A DNA stretch of 64,000 nucleotides from Adineta vaga (taxonomy: Eukaryota > Rotifera): positions 8,990,001-9,054,000 of the forward strand of contig CP075495.1 in assembly GCA_021613535.1 (NCBI GenBank). Reading direction: 5' to 3'. Every line of letters begins with the position of its first letter. The stretch's first letter is position 1. Shown one piece after another: positions 47,291 to 60,228 of this stretch. The notes beneath the pieces were generated by a model that saw nothing but the letters and a program-made list of their open reading frames with translations, made no database searches and was not told where the DNA came from. The position numbers were made by a program, and so were the translations under genes.

Positions 47291-49986
47291 ATGTCTGATG
47301 AGAATAACAATCCTTCTTTATTCGATTTATTAATTCGTACATTCTATCAAGATGATCGTACACAATTCGATATAGAACTTAATCATCTATTAGATCTATC
47401 TCGTACACAAGACATGCGTTTATGTACACAAATTATCCTTCAAGCATATAAACAAAATGAATATGCGTTTCTTGAAGAATTACTTGAAAGAGAAGTGATC
47501 TATAGTGGTATACCTAATCTTACACCATTACATGCCGCATCAGGTTATGCATTATCACGTCTAGTTAAATATCTTCTTGACGAACGAAAAGCAGATCCAA
47601 ATCAAACATGTACATTTGTCAAAAATGATCAACTATCGGGTATAATTATATCACTAAAAAAAAACGAACGAATAAACAAACGAACACAATTCATCTCATA
47701 TTTCTCTCTAGGTATTACTCCACTTCATTTTGCTTGTGGAATAGGACCAGAACATCTTGTTGATGAAACAACTGATACAGTCAAATATTTATTAGCATCC
47801 GGTGCGAATGTTAATGTAGTCACATCACGTCAAGATTCAGCTTTACATTGGGCATCGAAATTTACTAACGAACATATTGTTCAATTATTACTCGAATGTC
47901 AAGCAAATGTTAATGCAATCAATAGTCTTCAATATACACCTCTATGTGGTAAAGTGAGAAGAACTTTTCTTTCGAGAACAAAAAAATGTTTATCAATGAA
48001 AATTTTTGTCTTTTTTTAGAAGCGTGTTTTTATGGAAATTTAGAAATTGTTAAAATTCTCGTTGAACATGGAGCTGATGTTAATGGTAATCAAAATAATG
48101 AACGATCTCCAGGTAAGTTTCGAAATGAATTTCTATTCAAGGTTAAATTTCTATGACTATTTCTTTCTCATGAGATATAGAATGAATAAAAAAAACGTCA
48201 TTCTATTATTAATAAGTTTAATAGAAAAAAATAAATAGAAAAATCATTTACGCGTATGTCAAATCAAGGTCAAAAGTTCTACTAATCTTCAAACGCAAAG
48301 ACATGATCAAATCTGCTATGTCTGGATGTATATATATATTTAGATTCATTATCATTTTCGTCTGACAGGAAGTTTGTTAGCTATAAAATATTAATGAGAC
48401 AAATTTACATATCAATTAATCTGAAAAAGAAAAAAACAGAAGAAGTTATTCATTTCAATTTAAATAAATAAATAAAACTTAGTTTTCTTTGGTCTTAATA
48501 ATATGCGAAGGAAAGTTTTCATCAATAGAAAAAAAAAGAAGCTTCGCTAATTGTTTCAGATACAATGGTCATTTCTTCTTCTTTTATTCTCTTGATTATA
48601 TAAGAAGAATGCTTTGAAAGAGGGAAAAAAAGGAACTTCCTGACATAAAGTTTATAAATTCCGGAATAGAATCGTTGTCTTGTCTGATTAAGAAAACGAC
48701 TTTTTTTCTCGGTTTATATTCTAGTTCATCTTGTCTGTCGTGGTTTGTTAAGTGAACATGATGCACGTCGTACTAGTCCTATGAATGAAATAGTACTCCA
48801 GAAACTTGAACAACGTCTAGAAATTGTTAAATATTTATATTTACATGATGCAGCTATTGATACATTTGATCGAGATGGTCTCACACCATTCATGTATGCA
48901 TGTTCAAGTGGAAATTATTCTTTAGTAAAATACTTACTTGATGAACAAAAAAGTAAAGATGAAACATCAACATCAAGAATAATTAATGAACGATCAAATA
49001 CAGGTGAAACATGTTTAATGTATGCCGTCGAATCAGGTAACGTAGATATCGTTACACTTTTATGTAATCAAGGAGCTAAACTTGATGATCAAAAAAATCC
49101 ATCTTATGTAACTGCTGCTGCATTCTATGGACATAACGATATACTTAAAAAACTCATTGAACTTGGACTTGATATCAATGAATTTGGTATGATAAGAAAA
49201 ATAAAGAAATTTACTATGGTTTCTTTGTTACACTATCAATAATTATCTTTTAGATCAAAATGATGATGGAGTTATTTTCAATCCAATTTATGCTTGTTGT
49301 CATTGCGGGTCAGTAGAATGTCTACAATTATTACTTGAGGCGAAAGCAAAAATTGATTGGAAAACAAGTCAAGGTAATTTGATTATCTTTCTTGTCTAAT
49401 TCGAAATCAATCACTATCTATTTACCCTCTAGGAACAAATCCTCTACATGCCGCTTGCTATTCAGATAAAAGTTCTGTACAACTTGTTGAACTTCTTTGT
49501 CAATATGGACATTTTGATTTAAATGAAAGTACAAATTCAGGTGAAACACCTCTACTCATGGCTATCGAACAAAATGATTATGATTTAGTCGATTATTTAT
49601 TAAGACAAGGCGCCTATCCTGATCGACCTAATCTTGATGAATGCTATCCTATTCATCTAGCTTGTTTTAATGGGCAAGCAAATATTCTTTATCTTCTATT
49701 AGCATTCAATGCAACGATTGAACAATCGAATGAAAATTATCCACATCCATTAGTAATAACAACATATAAACGAGATTTAGTTTCATCGAAATTACTAATC
49801 GAATCAGCGAAATGTTCGGATCGAATTGTTCGTGAAGTCCTAATTGAATCAATCGAAAATGGTTTCGATGAATTAATTGGCGAAATTATTCATATTCGAC
49901 CTCATCTTATTCCAGATGATCTCAAAGATAAAATGACTGATACACTTCTAGCACTTGAACAGCTCAATATTGATTCATCCGCTTAA
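47291..49986 (+). CDS. Ankyrin-repeat protein
   Basis: Six exons give 604 aa: 47291-47639, 47712-47948, 48020-48112, 48725-49186, 49254-49373, 49433-49986. The protein is almost wholly ankyrin repeats, about twelve, with the usual TPLHxA..G..(L/I)VxxLL pattern (TPLHAASGYALSRLVKYLL, TPLHFACGIG, SALHWASKFTNEHIVQLLL, TPFMYACSSGNYSLVKYLL, NPLHAACYSDKSSVQLVELL, YPIHLACFNGQANILYLLL). An N-terminal helical segment of about 65 residues precedes them. There is no SOCS box, death domain or kinase domain, so the role is presumably as a binding scaffold; the specific family is not recognised. The intron 48113-48724 (612 bp) is unusually long for this window. AATAAA at 50254-50259 can end the transcript. 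Confidence 0.88.
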
Positions 49987-50253
49987 TTTCTTACAGTAAA
50001 AAAAACCCAAAATATTGATGTCAACGCAAATCGTAAAGAAAACAGTGAAACATATTTTAAAATTCTATTTTTTTCCGTTTTGTTTTCTTCACAAAAAAAA
50101 TCATCTCTATATATGTATATGTATGAAAAGATGTTCAAGCATCAAACAAACAAAGAAAGAAAAAGCAACCAACAAAAAAAAAGATTTTTCTTTTTTTTTC
50201 TTTCAAAACAAACAAAATATATGTATAATGTAAACAGAATGAAATAACAAGAG

Positions 50254-50259
50254 AATAAA
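50254..50259 (+). other. Polyadenylation signal (ankyrin gene)
   Basis: AATAAA about 270 bp beyond the stop codon, in the gap facing the 3' end of the JIP gene. Confidence 0.5.
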
Positions 50260-50491
50260 TAATAAATTTATATCATAGGCAAGAACATATGAAGTGTAAA
50301 TATTAATTATCAATACATATACATGAAGAAGGGGGAAGAAAGAGAGAATCTATCGCATTTTCTCACATCACTGTAAATAATAAGAGAAAAAGAAAGAGAG
50401 AGAGAGAGAGGAAATTTCGATCATTTGTTTTCTTTCTGACTAGGTGAAAATGCGTACACGATAGGAGAAGTTATTTAATCGAACATTATTT

Positions 50492-53400
50492 TTAAATCGA
50501 ACCCAAATGCCAAACAATAAGATACGAAATATTTCTATTGCTAACAGTCAACTCATCAGATTTCTCATTTGTTGAATCACCAATCCGAAAATCTATATAA
50601 CCATCTCCACCACTTACAACAAGAATATCTCCAAATGCTAATGCAGATGAATCAGTTGTGTTTGATGTCGATGTTGTTGAGATAGATTCAGATGGTGATT
50701 CTTCATCGTGAAGTAATTTTGATGGTGGTTGACCAGGTACGGCAACAAAAAATTTTACAGCATCTCGATAACCATGAAAGGATAATTGGGCATTATTCAT
50801 ACTACAGTAAGGAATATAACTCGTTGGTGATGATGTTTGCTCGTATACGCGGACGACGGAGCCAGGTTTTGTTGTAGTTGAACTAGTTGAAGTTGTTGCA
50901 TCTGGTAAAAAAGAATAAAGATAATACTTTACATAGATGTTTTCAACAAAAATTATCAGATATAAATTATTTTATGATACTTACTATCTGTAAGTGGAAC
51001 AGAAATAATTATTCCATTGCCCGTTCCAATCCATAGACGACGACACGCAATTGTTAATGCACTAATATGAACAAAATACAGGCCAGCTTTTTCCGTTGCT
51101 ACGAAATATGAAAAATCGAGTATATGAATAAATTATAACGAAAACAAACCGATCATCTTTTCTACATAGGGTTGAACGTCAACATCTTGTAAATGTTGAT
51201 ATGTTTGAGCATGATACAATTGTAATGTACTTGATAAACGAATCGATAACCAAACGCCATCACCTGACCATGTCATATGTTGAACTGAATGTTCTGGTCG
51301 AGAATGAACATCGAATTGTTTCTAATCAAAATTCAATATGTAATTGAAAGAAATAGAAATTCTTTTTTTTCAGCCATACTCGAACTTCTAGTGTTTGTGC
51401 ATCAATGACATAAACTCGATTAGCAACACCACACCAAATTGCTCCATCTACATGGATCATACATCGTACTGATTCTCGACTTTTTCCCGTTATAATTAAA
51501 TGAAGATTATTTAAATTCCATGTTCCATCTTTACAAAAAGATAATTTGTTTTTAGAAAGAAACAATATCGTCTTTATCATAATTGTTCGTTTACCTGTAT
51601 TACGATGAAAAACAACGATCTTTTCATTAGCAAGTGAAACAAAAACTCGACCATGAACATGTCTAATAAGAGAAAAAGTTGATCAAATCATCATTTTTCT
51701 TCGAAATATTTCTTACACAATACTATAAATTGCATGACGAAGCCATACTTTTTCAATTGTTTTTCGATGTTCACTCGTAGCTGAATGAATATATAACCAT
51801 CCATCACCTGTTCCCAACCAAACCGTCGGATATTTTGTTGCAGAATTCATTATATTTTCATTTTCAGCTAAACGAAACAAAACAACCATGAAAATTATAT
51901 AAAGTTCTTTTTTTGATATGAAAAAATTCAATTCGAGCAGCTGCAAAGCATTACTATCGCCTCGACGTGCAGTAGTCGACCAAGATAGAAATGTTCTCGA
52001 ACGAGAACGTATTTCTTTTTCTTTAGATCTTTTCTCTTCTATTGAGAAAGAGAACTATCGGAATTCATATTTCAAACATTATGCATACGTTGTTGAGCTG
52101 AATTTCGTTCAGTTGCATATAATTCTGCACCACTAAGTCGATCTATAAAAACATTTTTCTATATCTATGCAATAAGAATAACTAAGAAATCTTACTTCCG
52201 CCAGTAGTTAATGATGAGATTGTACAAGGAGAAACTTTTACATCTAAAATAGTTATTCGAATAGATACAATAGAATAATCTTAATTAAATATTACCGCTT
52301 GCAGATGCCGTATCAGCTTCGAATAGAGTCCATTTAGATTCATCCATTGGTGGATAATCTGTACTAGATGATCCTATCAACAATTTTTTGATTATATTCA
52401 AAATCAATCATGATAGTTTCTTCTTTACCTGGTACACTACCCATTGCATAGACAATCGCATTTCCTAGTGTAAATGTATCGATAATTTTCTCTGCTTTAT
52501 TCGAATCAATAATTGTAATCATTGCTGTATCATTCGATTTAGCAGCAATCCAAATAATTGATGATAATTTCAAACATTGATCATCAACCATTTGATAATA
52601 AGATTCAATTAATTGTTTATTCAATTGATCAACTGATGTTTCATTTGATGTTGCTGTTATTTCATCAATATTCAATGGTGAACCACTCAGATCAATACCA
52701 ACAGCACACCAAATCTGAAGTAATTCAAAGTAATACATTTTCTTAAAAAAAAGAAATTCGAGTTTTTACTTGTGTCGTATCATTTGTATTAAAAATTGGT
52801 CGACAATAAACAGGAACAGGAACATTTACTTGAACTTTTCCGTTGATTTCAGATAATTTCAATTGATTTTTTGATGATAAACTCCAACCATAAGCTTGCA
52901 AACGATTGTCATCATTAATCAAGATTGAACTACCACGACGTGTTGTAGATGATTGTTTTGGTGTATCAATAACTACAGCACTAAATTAGAAGAAAAAAGA
53001 AATCATTGACAGACATATAGATCAGTTTCATCAAGAAATTTATCATAGTTAAAAATAGAGTGAATCAAACCTTTCAGAAATTGATCGATCCAATGGAAGA
53101 GTTTCGTCTATGGTTGTATTTTCATGTCTATTAAGGATAGGTGCAATCTGATCATTTGTTACACTAAGTTTCATTGTTGATGGTGATGATAGATTTGTTG
53201 TTGCTACACGTTTTGGTGGAAGTTCTTTAACACCAGTACCAAATAAACCCGAAAAGCTAGATAATGAAGTAACATGAATGAATCACAATCTTTTTTTTCT
53301 TTAAAATAAACAACATAGTTAACGTCAGTTTTTTTCCCTTACAACTCAGTTATTTGTGTTGTACCCTCTCTCAAATCAGTCTGTATCGCACCAGCATGAG

Positions 53401-56400
53401 AACTTAAAATATTTTTCGGTAACCAATCATTACTAAATACACGCCATAAAGATTTCGAAGTAGTCTTAACCGAATTCATAGATGTTGTCGATGATGTATT
53501 TGTTTGCACTGCTTGACGATAGTAAATTTTTGTTTGTGTACCTTTGCTTCTCATGAGAATTTTCTATAAGGAAAGAGTTTGAATAGACAATTGATTTGTA
53601 TTCTATCAATGATATCGTTCATTTCATGCATAAGTTAGTAAATATGCAAGAGAATGAAGAATGTACCGAACGATTAGATAGAATGCGAATAGATAGGTAC
53701 AACACAAATAATCTGATTTGTCGAAGAAAAATTGATTTCATTCGTTCATTTCTTACTTACAGTTTCCAAAATGTTGTTCGTTTCTTATTTTGTGAATGAT
53801 CAAATGAAGTATCATGAATTGCATTCATACTTGATGATGTATGCATTTGTTCTTGCTTTGATGCACGTAATGCATCATGCCAATGAATAGCTTCTTCAAG
53901 TTCAAATAAACGTTGTTTGTATTGATTACGTTCGAGAAGAACACGTTGCATTTCAACGCGTGTAAAACGCTTTCTATCTGCCGTCGGTACATCTTCCTGA
54001 GAGAATGTAAGAGATGAGAATCAATATTCATGACAGATATATAGATATATAGAAATCAGAGCAAGAGCATCGATCAACTAATTCTTTTTTCAATATACAA
54101 ACTTACAGTCGAAAAAAGCTCATAGATCTAATAGATAGACAGTTGCTATGTTATATTAAATAAATACATGCAAATAGCATGAATGTTAATAAGCTTTCTT
54201 ATATGCTTAGATAAATGAATATGACTTACTTCCTCTTCTTTTTTCTTCTTATTAAGTTCTTCACGTGTTTTACGAAGTTCTTCTTCGACTTCAGTTATTC
54301 TAAAAATTTATAATTTATTTCTTTTTCTTCTAATTAAATCATTCTTATTCGACTAACCTTGATTGTAGTCGACCTTTCACTGTTTGTAATGAATTTACTT
54401 CTTCACGTAACATTTCTTGTTCACTAGAAATGAAAACAATGTAATGATGATGATCACCACGAAAAATATCATCGTCATACTTCGATAATTCTTCGATTTT
54501 TACTAATAAATCATCTTTTAGTACGTTTAATGCATTTCTAAATAAATAAAATATGTAAATATTTCTTTTTTTTAATTAATATAAATCTTTATATACTTTG
54601 TTTCAAGAAGTTCATTGTTTTCTTTGATCAAATTCGACACTTCCTTTGTCATACCTAAATTATTTAATTGTATAAATAAGTATGACTATTTATCTTATTT
54701 AACATATGAAATGGCAACGTTAATATAAAATCTGACAAAGCATTAATGGAAAAACAAATAGAACACATAAGAAGTTTCCTTTATCCCACTTTACAACATG
54801 AAAAATCTCACCATAAAAACTTTGTCGAACTGAATAAGAATCAAAAGTCATGAGAAGTTTTAGAAAACTATCATTTATTTACCGAATAAATCTGCTGATG
54901 CATCCACATCCGATATATCAATATTTTCATTTCGTGTTTCTTTATAAAAGGCTTCTGAATTCTTTCTATATAGATGAAAAACAATATAATTATTTTCGTA
55001 AAATGACAACTTCATTTGTACATACGCATCATCGACAGAGACATCTTCATCGTCATCACTGACTGCCACATCTGTACAAAAACAAAATAGAAAATGTATT
55101 ATTCATAAATAAAAATCATTGAAAATGCCATTAACATGCACATGCAAAGTCATCTCTTGTTCTTTCTTTTCAATGATCGAATTATTAGATCACCTGCTGG
55201 ATTGTTTGCTGATTCGAATTCATCTTCATTATCGAAGAATTGTCGTTCATCGAACGGTTCCGATAGAAGATTGAGACTTCGTAATTTCGAGAATATTCCT
55301 ACAGAGCATGCAACATAGACAGTACAGAACAAAACAAAACATAAATTGATTAGAATAAATATAAAAAGAAAAACAAAATGATTGAATCTATTTTCGAGAC
55401 ACGATGCACACAAAAGCAAAAGCACGAGCAGCAGAAAAGTTCTGTTAAATGGGAGGGGAAGAATAGGTAAGAAAAAATCATCTCAATTTGATGATCATAA
55501 TTATGATCGTGATGTATTAATAATGGCCCTTCCCTCATGCATTTTTTAACTGGTTGGAAATGGTTTTTAAAAAAAGCTGCATTATTGCCAGTCGAAATCA
55601 AACTGTCAATACATGCTGCTACTGCTCGATGTGCTTCTCTCTTACCGCGTGTATATTTTTCAATGTAAGATTTATCGAAATCTAGATTAAATAAGACAAT
55701 TTCGATAAGTATTTCTCATTATTCTCTGTTCCGAATTCCCCATTATATTTCTACACTGAATATGATCACTTTTGTTTTTACATAACGAGCACATTTAAAC
55801 GAACAAATCAACAATATCAATTTTACAATAGCTAGCCGACCTTCTGCATAATCTTTCAATGGCAATTCGTCAGATTTTTTGCCCGAATTCGTTTTGGGTG
55901 TTCTGGATGTAGATTTCGACGATTTAACTGAAAAGTACTGATGTGCATTACAAATCATGCAAGAGTCATAGACAATAATATGAATATATAATAATTTCTC
56001 TTGCATATCATTCATCGTCTACGAAGATAAGATGAATACAGATTTACTTACATTTGTTCGACCAAGTTTCTGCCCAATCACCGTGGGAAACTAAGTTTGA
56101 ATATGAGATTTGTTTTTAAAAGTTAAGTCTTATGTATCCTTTTTTTTCTGTGTTGTTTTTGAGGAAAAAATTGAGAGAAGGAAAAAAAATGAAGTAACGT
56201 ACCTGTATTTACAGCTGCATCACTACTAGTCATTGATTCAGTTTGTGTTTGTGTACCATCTGTAGCTTCAAGTTCAGAACGAAAATTAGCACCAATATTC
56301 GGTTGTTTATAAGATCTACAATTAGAAATGGAAATGGATAAATCAATTTGATGGAAAATAGATAGATATTTACGGGAAGGAAATATCAGCACGTGTAGGA

Positions 56401-57696
56401 GTTATATCATCATTGATTGAGTCATTTGGACTTGATTGTTTTTTTTCTGATGATTGAGATTGTGATTGTGATATTAATGGTAATTGCAGATTGCCACTAT
56501 TGAAGAGAAAATAAGATCTTCAATCTTTTTCTTATATTTAAAAATCTGATTAATAAGTTTCTAATACAGATTTCCTTCAATACGAATTATGAAAAAAAAA
56601 GAAAGATGTATATATTTCTATTTGTTCCTCAAACAAAAATCTCCTTGTCAAATAAAATTAAATGTAATATGGAATCTTTTCTGATACATTCAAAGACATA
56701 TCAAACTTGAATAGGCTTACAAATCGTGAGAGTATTAAACTGGTTATATAACAATTTATTGACCTTGAGAAAAGGTCACATTTCAACTATCATTAAGATC
56801 TTTCTTTAATGACATTTAACTGACCTGTTTCATAAGAGAAAAGAAATACTAACCGTGAACGGGAAGTACTATTCGTTGAGGATAACTGGTCTAGCCGATC
56901 AGTTCCATATAAAATTTTTGTTCTCTCCATATAATCACAATGTGCTTTGAATAACTAAATAGATTTGTCATATATAATAATCAAAATAAAAGCAATCTCT
57001 TTTTCTTTTTTTATACTTCACAATAACGTTCATGCAATCGTTTATATTCTGTTTTCATTTCATTTTCTTTTTCTTCAAGACGACCCACATGATCAGCTGC
57101 ATTTCGTGCTTTAATTTCAAATATTTTAACAATTGATTCTAGACTTTGCAATTTCTCATCATTTTCACGTTTGGTTTCTTCAAGATTATCTTCAACTTGT
57201 AAATATCGCTAAATATACGAAACAAATCACAATGTATATGAATACTATAAAAATTACTTGTTGATATTCTTTATGAAATCCTTTTTCACGTTCGTACTGT
57301 TGAAATAATTGTTCATTCTGTTCTTTTAATGATTCAATTTCCAATTTACTAACTTCACGTTCATGTAAGGCACTATCCAATGATTCTGAAAAACAAAAAA
57401 TTAATCAATCAAAATATGTATTTTTCTTTTAAATTATCAAACAAACCCAATGTTGATATCATAACAGGCATTAAATCTTTCACACTATTTTCACCAAAAT
57501 TTTTTATAATACGTTCTAATTCATTATAAACATTACTGGCTAATGTCGTGACCGTTTCAGATAATAAAGCATGACTTTCTTCACTAGCTGCTGACGAAGA
57601 TAATTCATGTTCATTGGAAGCATTTTCATCAGATACTTTCAAAGGTCTTCGACTTGGTGAAAATAACGGTTTTGGAGTTGTTGATTCTGAAGACAT
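50492..57696 (-). CDS. MAPK8IP3: JNK-interacting protein 3/4 (Sunday driver/UNC-16)
   Basis: Scaffold linking kinesin-1, dynein-dynactin, JNK-pathway kinases and Arf6/Rab GTPases during axonal and endosomal transport. Thirty exons give 1307 aa (human JIP3 1336, JIP4 1321): 57447-57696, 57258-57385, 57017-57208, 56854-56954, 56374-56496, 56203-56315, 56052-56090, 55841-55927, 55646-55681, 55194-55298, 55026-55071, 54883-54965, 54597-54654, 54481-54537, 54358-54423, 54230-54299, 53761-53996, 53343-53549, 53071-53256, 52770-52980, 52429-52714, 52296-52373, 52196-52243, 52089-52142, 51717-51867, 51595-51662, 51380-51528, 51150-51321, 50985-51098, 50492-50901. RH1 is near residues 45-100 ([18 protein letters not shown]); a coiled coil follows (EREKG..). 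The leucine zipper is at about 410-515 ([19 protein letters not shown]), RH2 at about 518-575 ([20 protein letters not shown]), and a WD40-like C-terminus contains [33 protein letters not shown] and [12 protein letters not shown]. Confidence 0.96.
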
Positions 57697-58467
57697 CGTT
57701 CTTTTTTTTTCTTTATTATTGTGTAAATTCTCTTTCCATCTAATAACAAAACAAGTAAACAAATAGAAAGGAAAGGATTCAATTTCGTTGCATGTAAAGA
57801 AACTGATCTGATGTATTCATATTCAATTGAATCCCATTATTTGATTTGACCCCGCATAATAAATGAATCACTGGTACCGATTCGGATTTATTTTTATTGG
57901 AGATTTTAATGACAGATATGATTTTTTATTAAAATAAAATTATCTCTCAGAAAAAATAAATGAACTGTAAGAAAGATAAAAAGAAATCGATTTTAATTAG
58001 AGAAAATATCTTCAATAGATGGCGCTAGTATCTACTTTGATTTTATGTAGATTTGATACTGATGACCTTCAGTTAAAATCAAGTAATTATATGGAGATTT
58101 ATCTGAAAAAAAATAGATATGATAAGCTTGCAATGAAAGATATTTGTTCGATTAAAACTTTTATTCAAACAGATGCAATCATATTTCAAAGAAGAATGAA
58201 TAGAATAGTATGATATGATCTATATTTGTGCAATGTTTATTGGCATTGACCGCTGAGAATGTTTCAATATCAATTTCATTTGATTGTTTATTTTCAGATA
58301 TCTATTTCTATCAGCCATTATAAGACTGATCATACTATGAATCTTGATTTCAATAGTCATTGATGATATTCAAGACATCTATATCTAATAAATTTTGATA
58401 AGTGAAGTTATTAATGCATCACCATTTACTTATATGATTTTACATCAGATCACTAGTTTTGAATAGA
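57697..58467. other. Intergenic, no gene recognised
   Basis: AT-rich gap between the JIP start and the end of the ARM-like gene. The frame at 58019-58213 on the plus strand is not protein-like. A T-rich acceptor-like TTATTAG lies 42 bp upstream of the JIP ATG. Confidence 0.55.
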
Positions 58468-59794
58468 TCAAATATTCAAAATTCTGTCTAATCTTGGACG
58501 ACAGGTTTCATTGGCAATCTCAAGTAATATTGTATTGACATTTTCGCGCAATAGAATGCTCTTCACTGCGGAAGATGTTTTTAAGAAAATTAATTCTGAT
58601 TGATCGTATTAGTACGAGATTGCAATTGTTATATTTTATTCAAATGAAAACAATATAATCATGTACACATCATTTTGTACAATTCATCAAAGAATTGTAC
58701 ATCGTTGATTATTACTCGATGATGATATAAAACTTACTGAACTTTTATTTGAACTCTTCTTCGACGATTGTTCCGAATAATCATGAAGGGTTTCACATGG
58801 ATACGGTTTTGATGAGATAGCATTATATATAATACTAGCAGTTAATTGACTATTAACAAATTGAACAATTGTTTTTGCATAATTTTCGCGCCAAACATAA
58901 CACCAAATTTCCATTTGAACAGCGTCATTCAAAGTTTCGAGTTCTGCAGGAACAATATCTTGTAAAATAAATAGAAAAGTCAGATAAATTGATGATATGC
59001 CTTTCCTACTTTTGAGTAAGAGAATATTTGGCATACAATTAGCACAGATATTGACTATTGTATAACAACTCCAAGCAACTAATTTTGAATGTTCATTAAT
59101 ATCATCAAGTGTACGTCCTGCATGTGGCATGGATGTTTTCATAACTTCAAACAATTTTGGTATCATACCGATTTCATTTAACTACAAGCACAATTGATTT
59201 TAGAAATGACGATCACATGTCAATGTTTTCAACAACAAACAATTATATTTACTTTCATTTGAAAACATAGATTATCAATAGCAGTTTCCGCAATAGCAAC
59301 CATAGCAGCCCAACGCATTCGTAAATCTCGATGTGATAAACATCGAACTAAGAGTTTTGAATAGAGTTGTGTAGAATTTTTGACTTGCATATGACCTAGA
59401 TAAACATTCGAAATGAGTTCTCAATTTTCGAATACATATACCACAACAAAGTGAATGGCCAATAGCAACAATAGCTTTGATTTTCTGTTCAATTGATAAT
59501 AATTCATCTTCATCTTGAACGATTTTCGATAGAGAGAGAAGATCAGCTCGAGCCTGATCATCCATGGATTCATACACATTTAGAATGAGATCATGAATTT
59601 CATTGATTTCCTCTTCAGAATCAGGCTTTCTTCGTCGTAAACGAAACCATTCCAACCAAGAGTTTTTCTGTATATAGATGATAATAATAATCAATCAAGC
59701 AATCTTCCTTTAATATCAATGCATAACATCATACTTTCTCATACGATTTAAACATTTTAATACCATTATTGTCGTACAGAAACTTCAGATCCAT
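58468..59794 (-). CDS. ARM-like helical protein, unassigned; 3' end uncertain
   Basis: Family not recognised. Exons 59735-59794, 59442-59667, 59253-59395, 59010-59181 and one from 58958 downward are frame-consistent. Paired-helix repeats resemble armadillo/HEAT units (IKAIVAIGHSLCCG, LRMRWAAMVAIAETAIDNL, SKLVAWSCYTIVNICANCM). The end has two readings. Read to the stop at 58687, the protein closes with Ser/Lys-rich sequence and CTIL, a CaaX box with leucine, which would direct geranylgeranylation. Splicing from a donor near 58700-58745 to 58565 instead gives a terminal exon 58468-58565 encoding SILLRENVNTILLEIANE and RPRLDRILNI, which also looks like an ARM helix. The candidate donors fit phase imperfectly, so both forms are kept. 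The start is taken at 59794, but the frame extends a few codons upstream. The gene is divergent from the tektin gene, 434 bp apart. Confidence 0.58.
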
Positions 59795-60092
59795 CTCAAC
59801 AAATTCAGTATTAAAACTAAAATCTCATTAGACGATAGTTTGAAAAAAAACTTCTTTGTAGATGTAAGAATGAATAATGCATTGAATAATTGTTTCTAGT
59901 TTGATCGGATACAACATGTGTACAAAATCAAGTATGTTATATAGCGGAGCAACAAAACTATCTTCTAGAAAATATTAGTTCTCAAAAACCATCTCGAAAT
60001 TTCAGCAAATATTGAAGTGAATTTTACTTATAGATGTCCTTTTCATACAACACAACTATATTTGATTGTAGTAAATTTTCTTTTAAAGGTCT

Positions 60093-60105
60093 GTTGCTTG
60101 ACAAC
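60093..60105 (+). promoter_or_regulatory. RFX X-box in tektin/ARM divergent promoter
   Basis: GTTGCTTGACAAC fits the ciliary X-box consensus RYYNYY-N1-3-RRNRAC exactly, with one spacer base. It lies 124 bp upstream of the tektin ATG and 299 bp upstream of the ARM-like gene start. RFX/DAF-19 factors use such sites to switch on ciliary genes. Confidence 0.6.
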
Positions 60106-60228
60106 GTCAGCTGTAAATGTTTGTAGACGAATAATCAATTAATAGGGAAAAACATCTTGATTCAACTCGTGTCTGCCGAACAAAAATCTCTTCAACGATT
60201 TTCGTGTTGCCAATAGAAGAAAAAAAAT

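Noticed and set aside
53550-53563. Acceptor TTATAG for the JIP exon following RH2
   Set aside because: It would put a stop in frame after the preceding exon's phase; the AG 14 bases further in keeps the frame.
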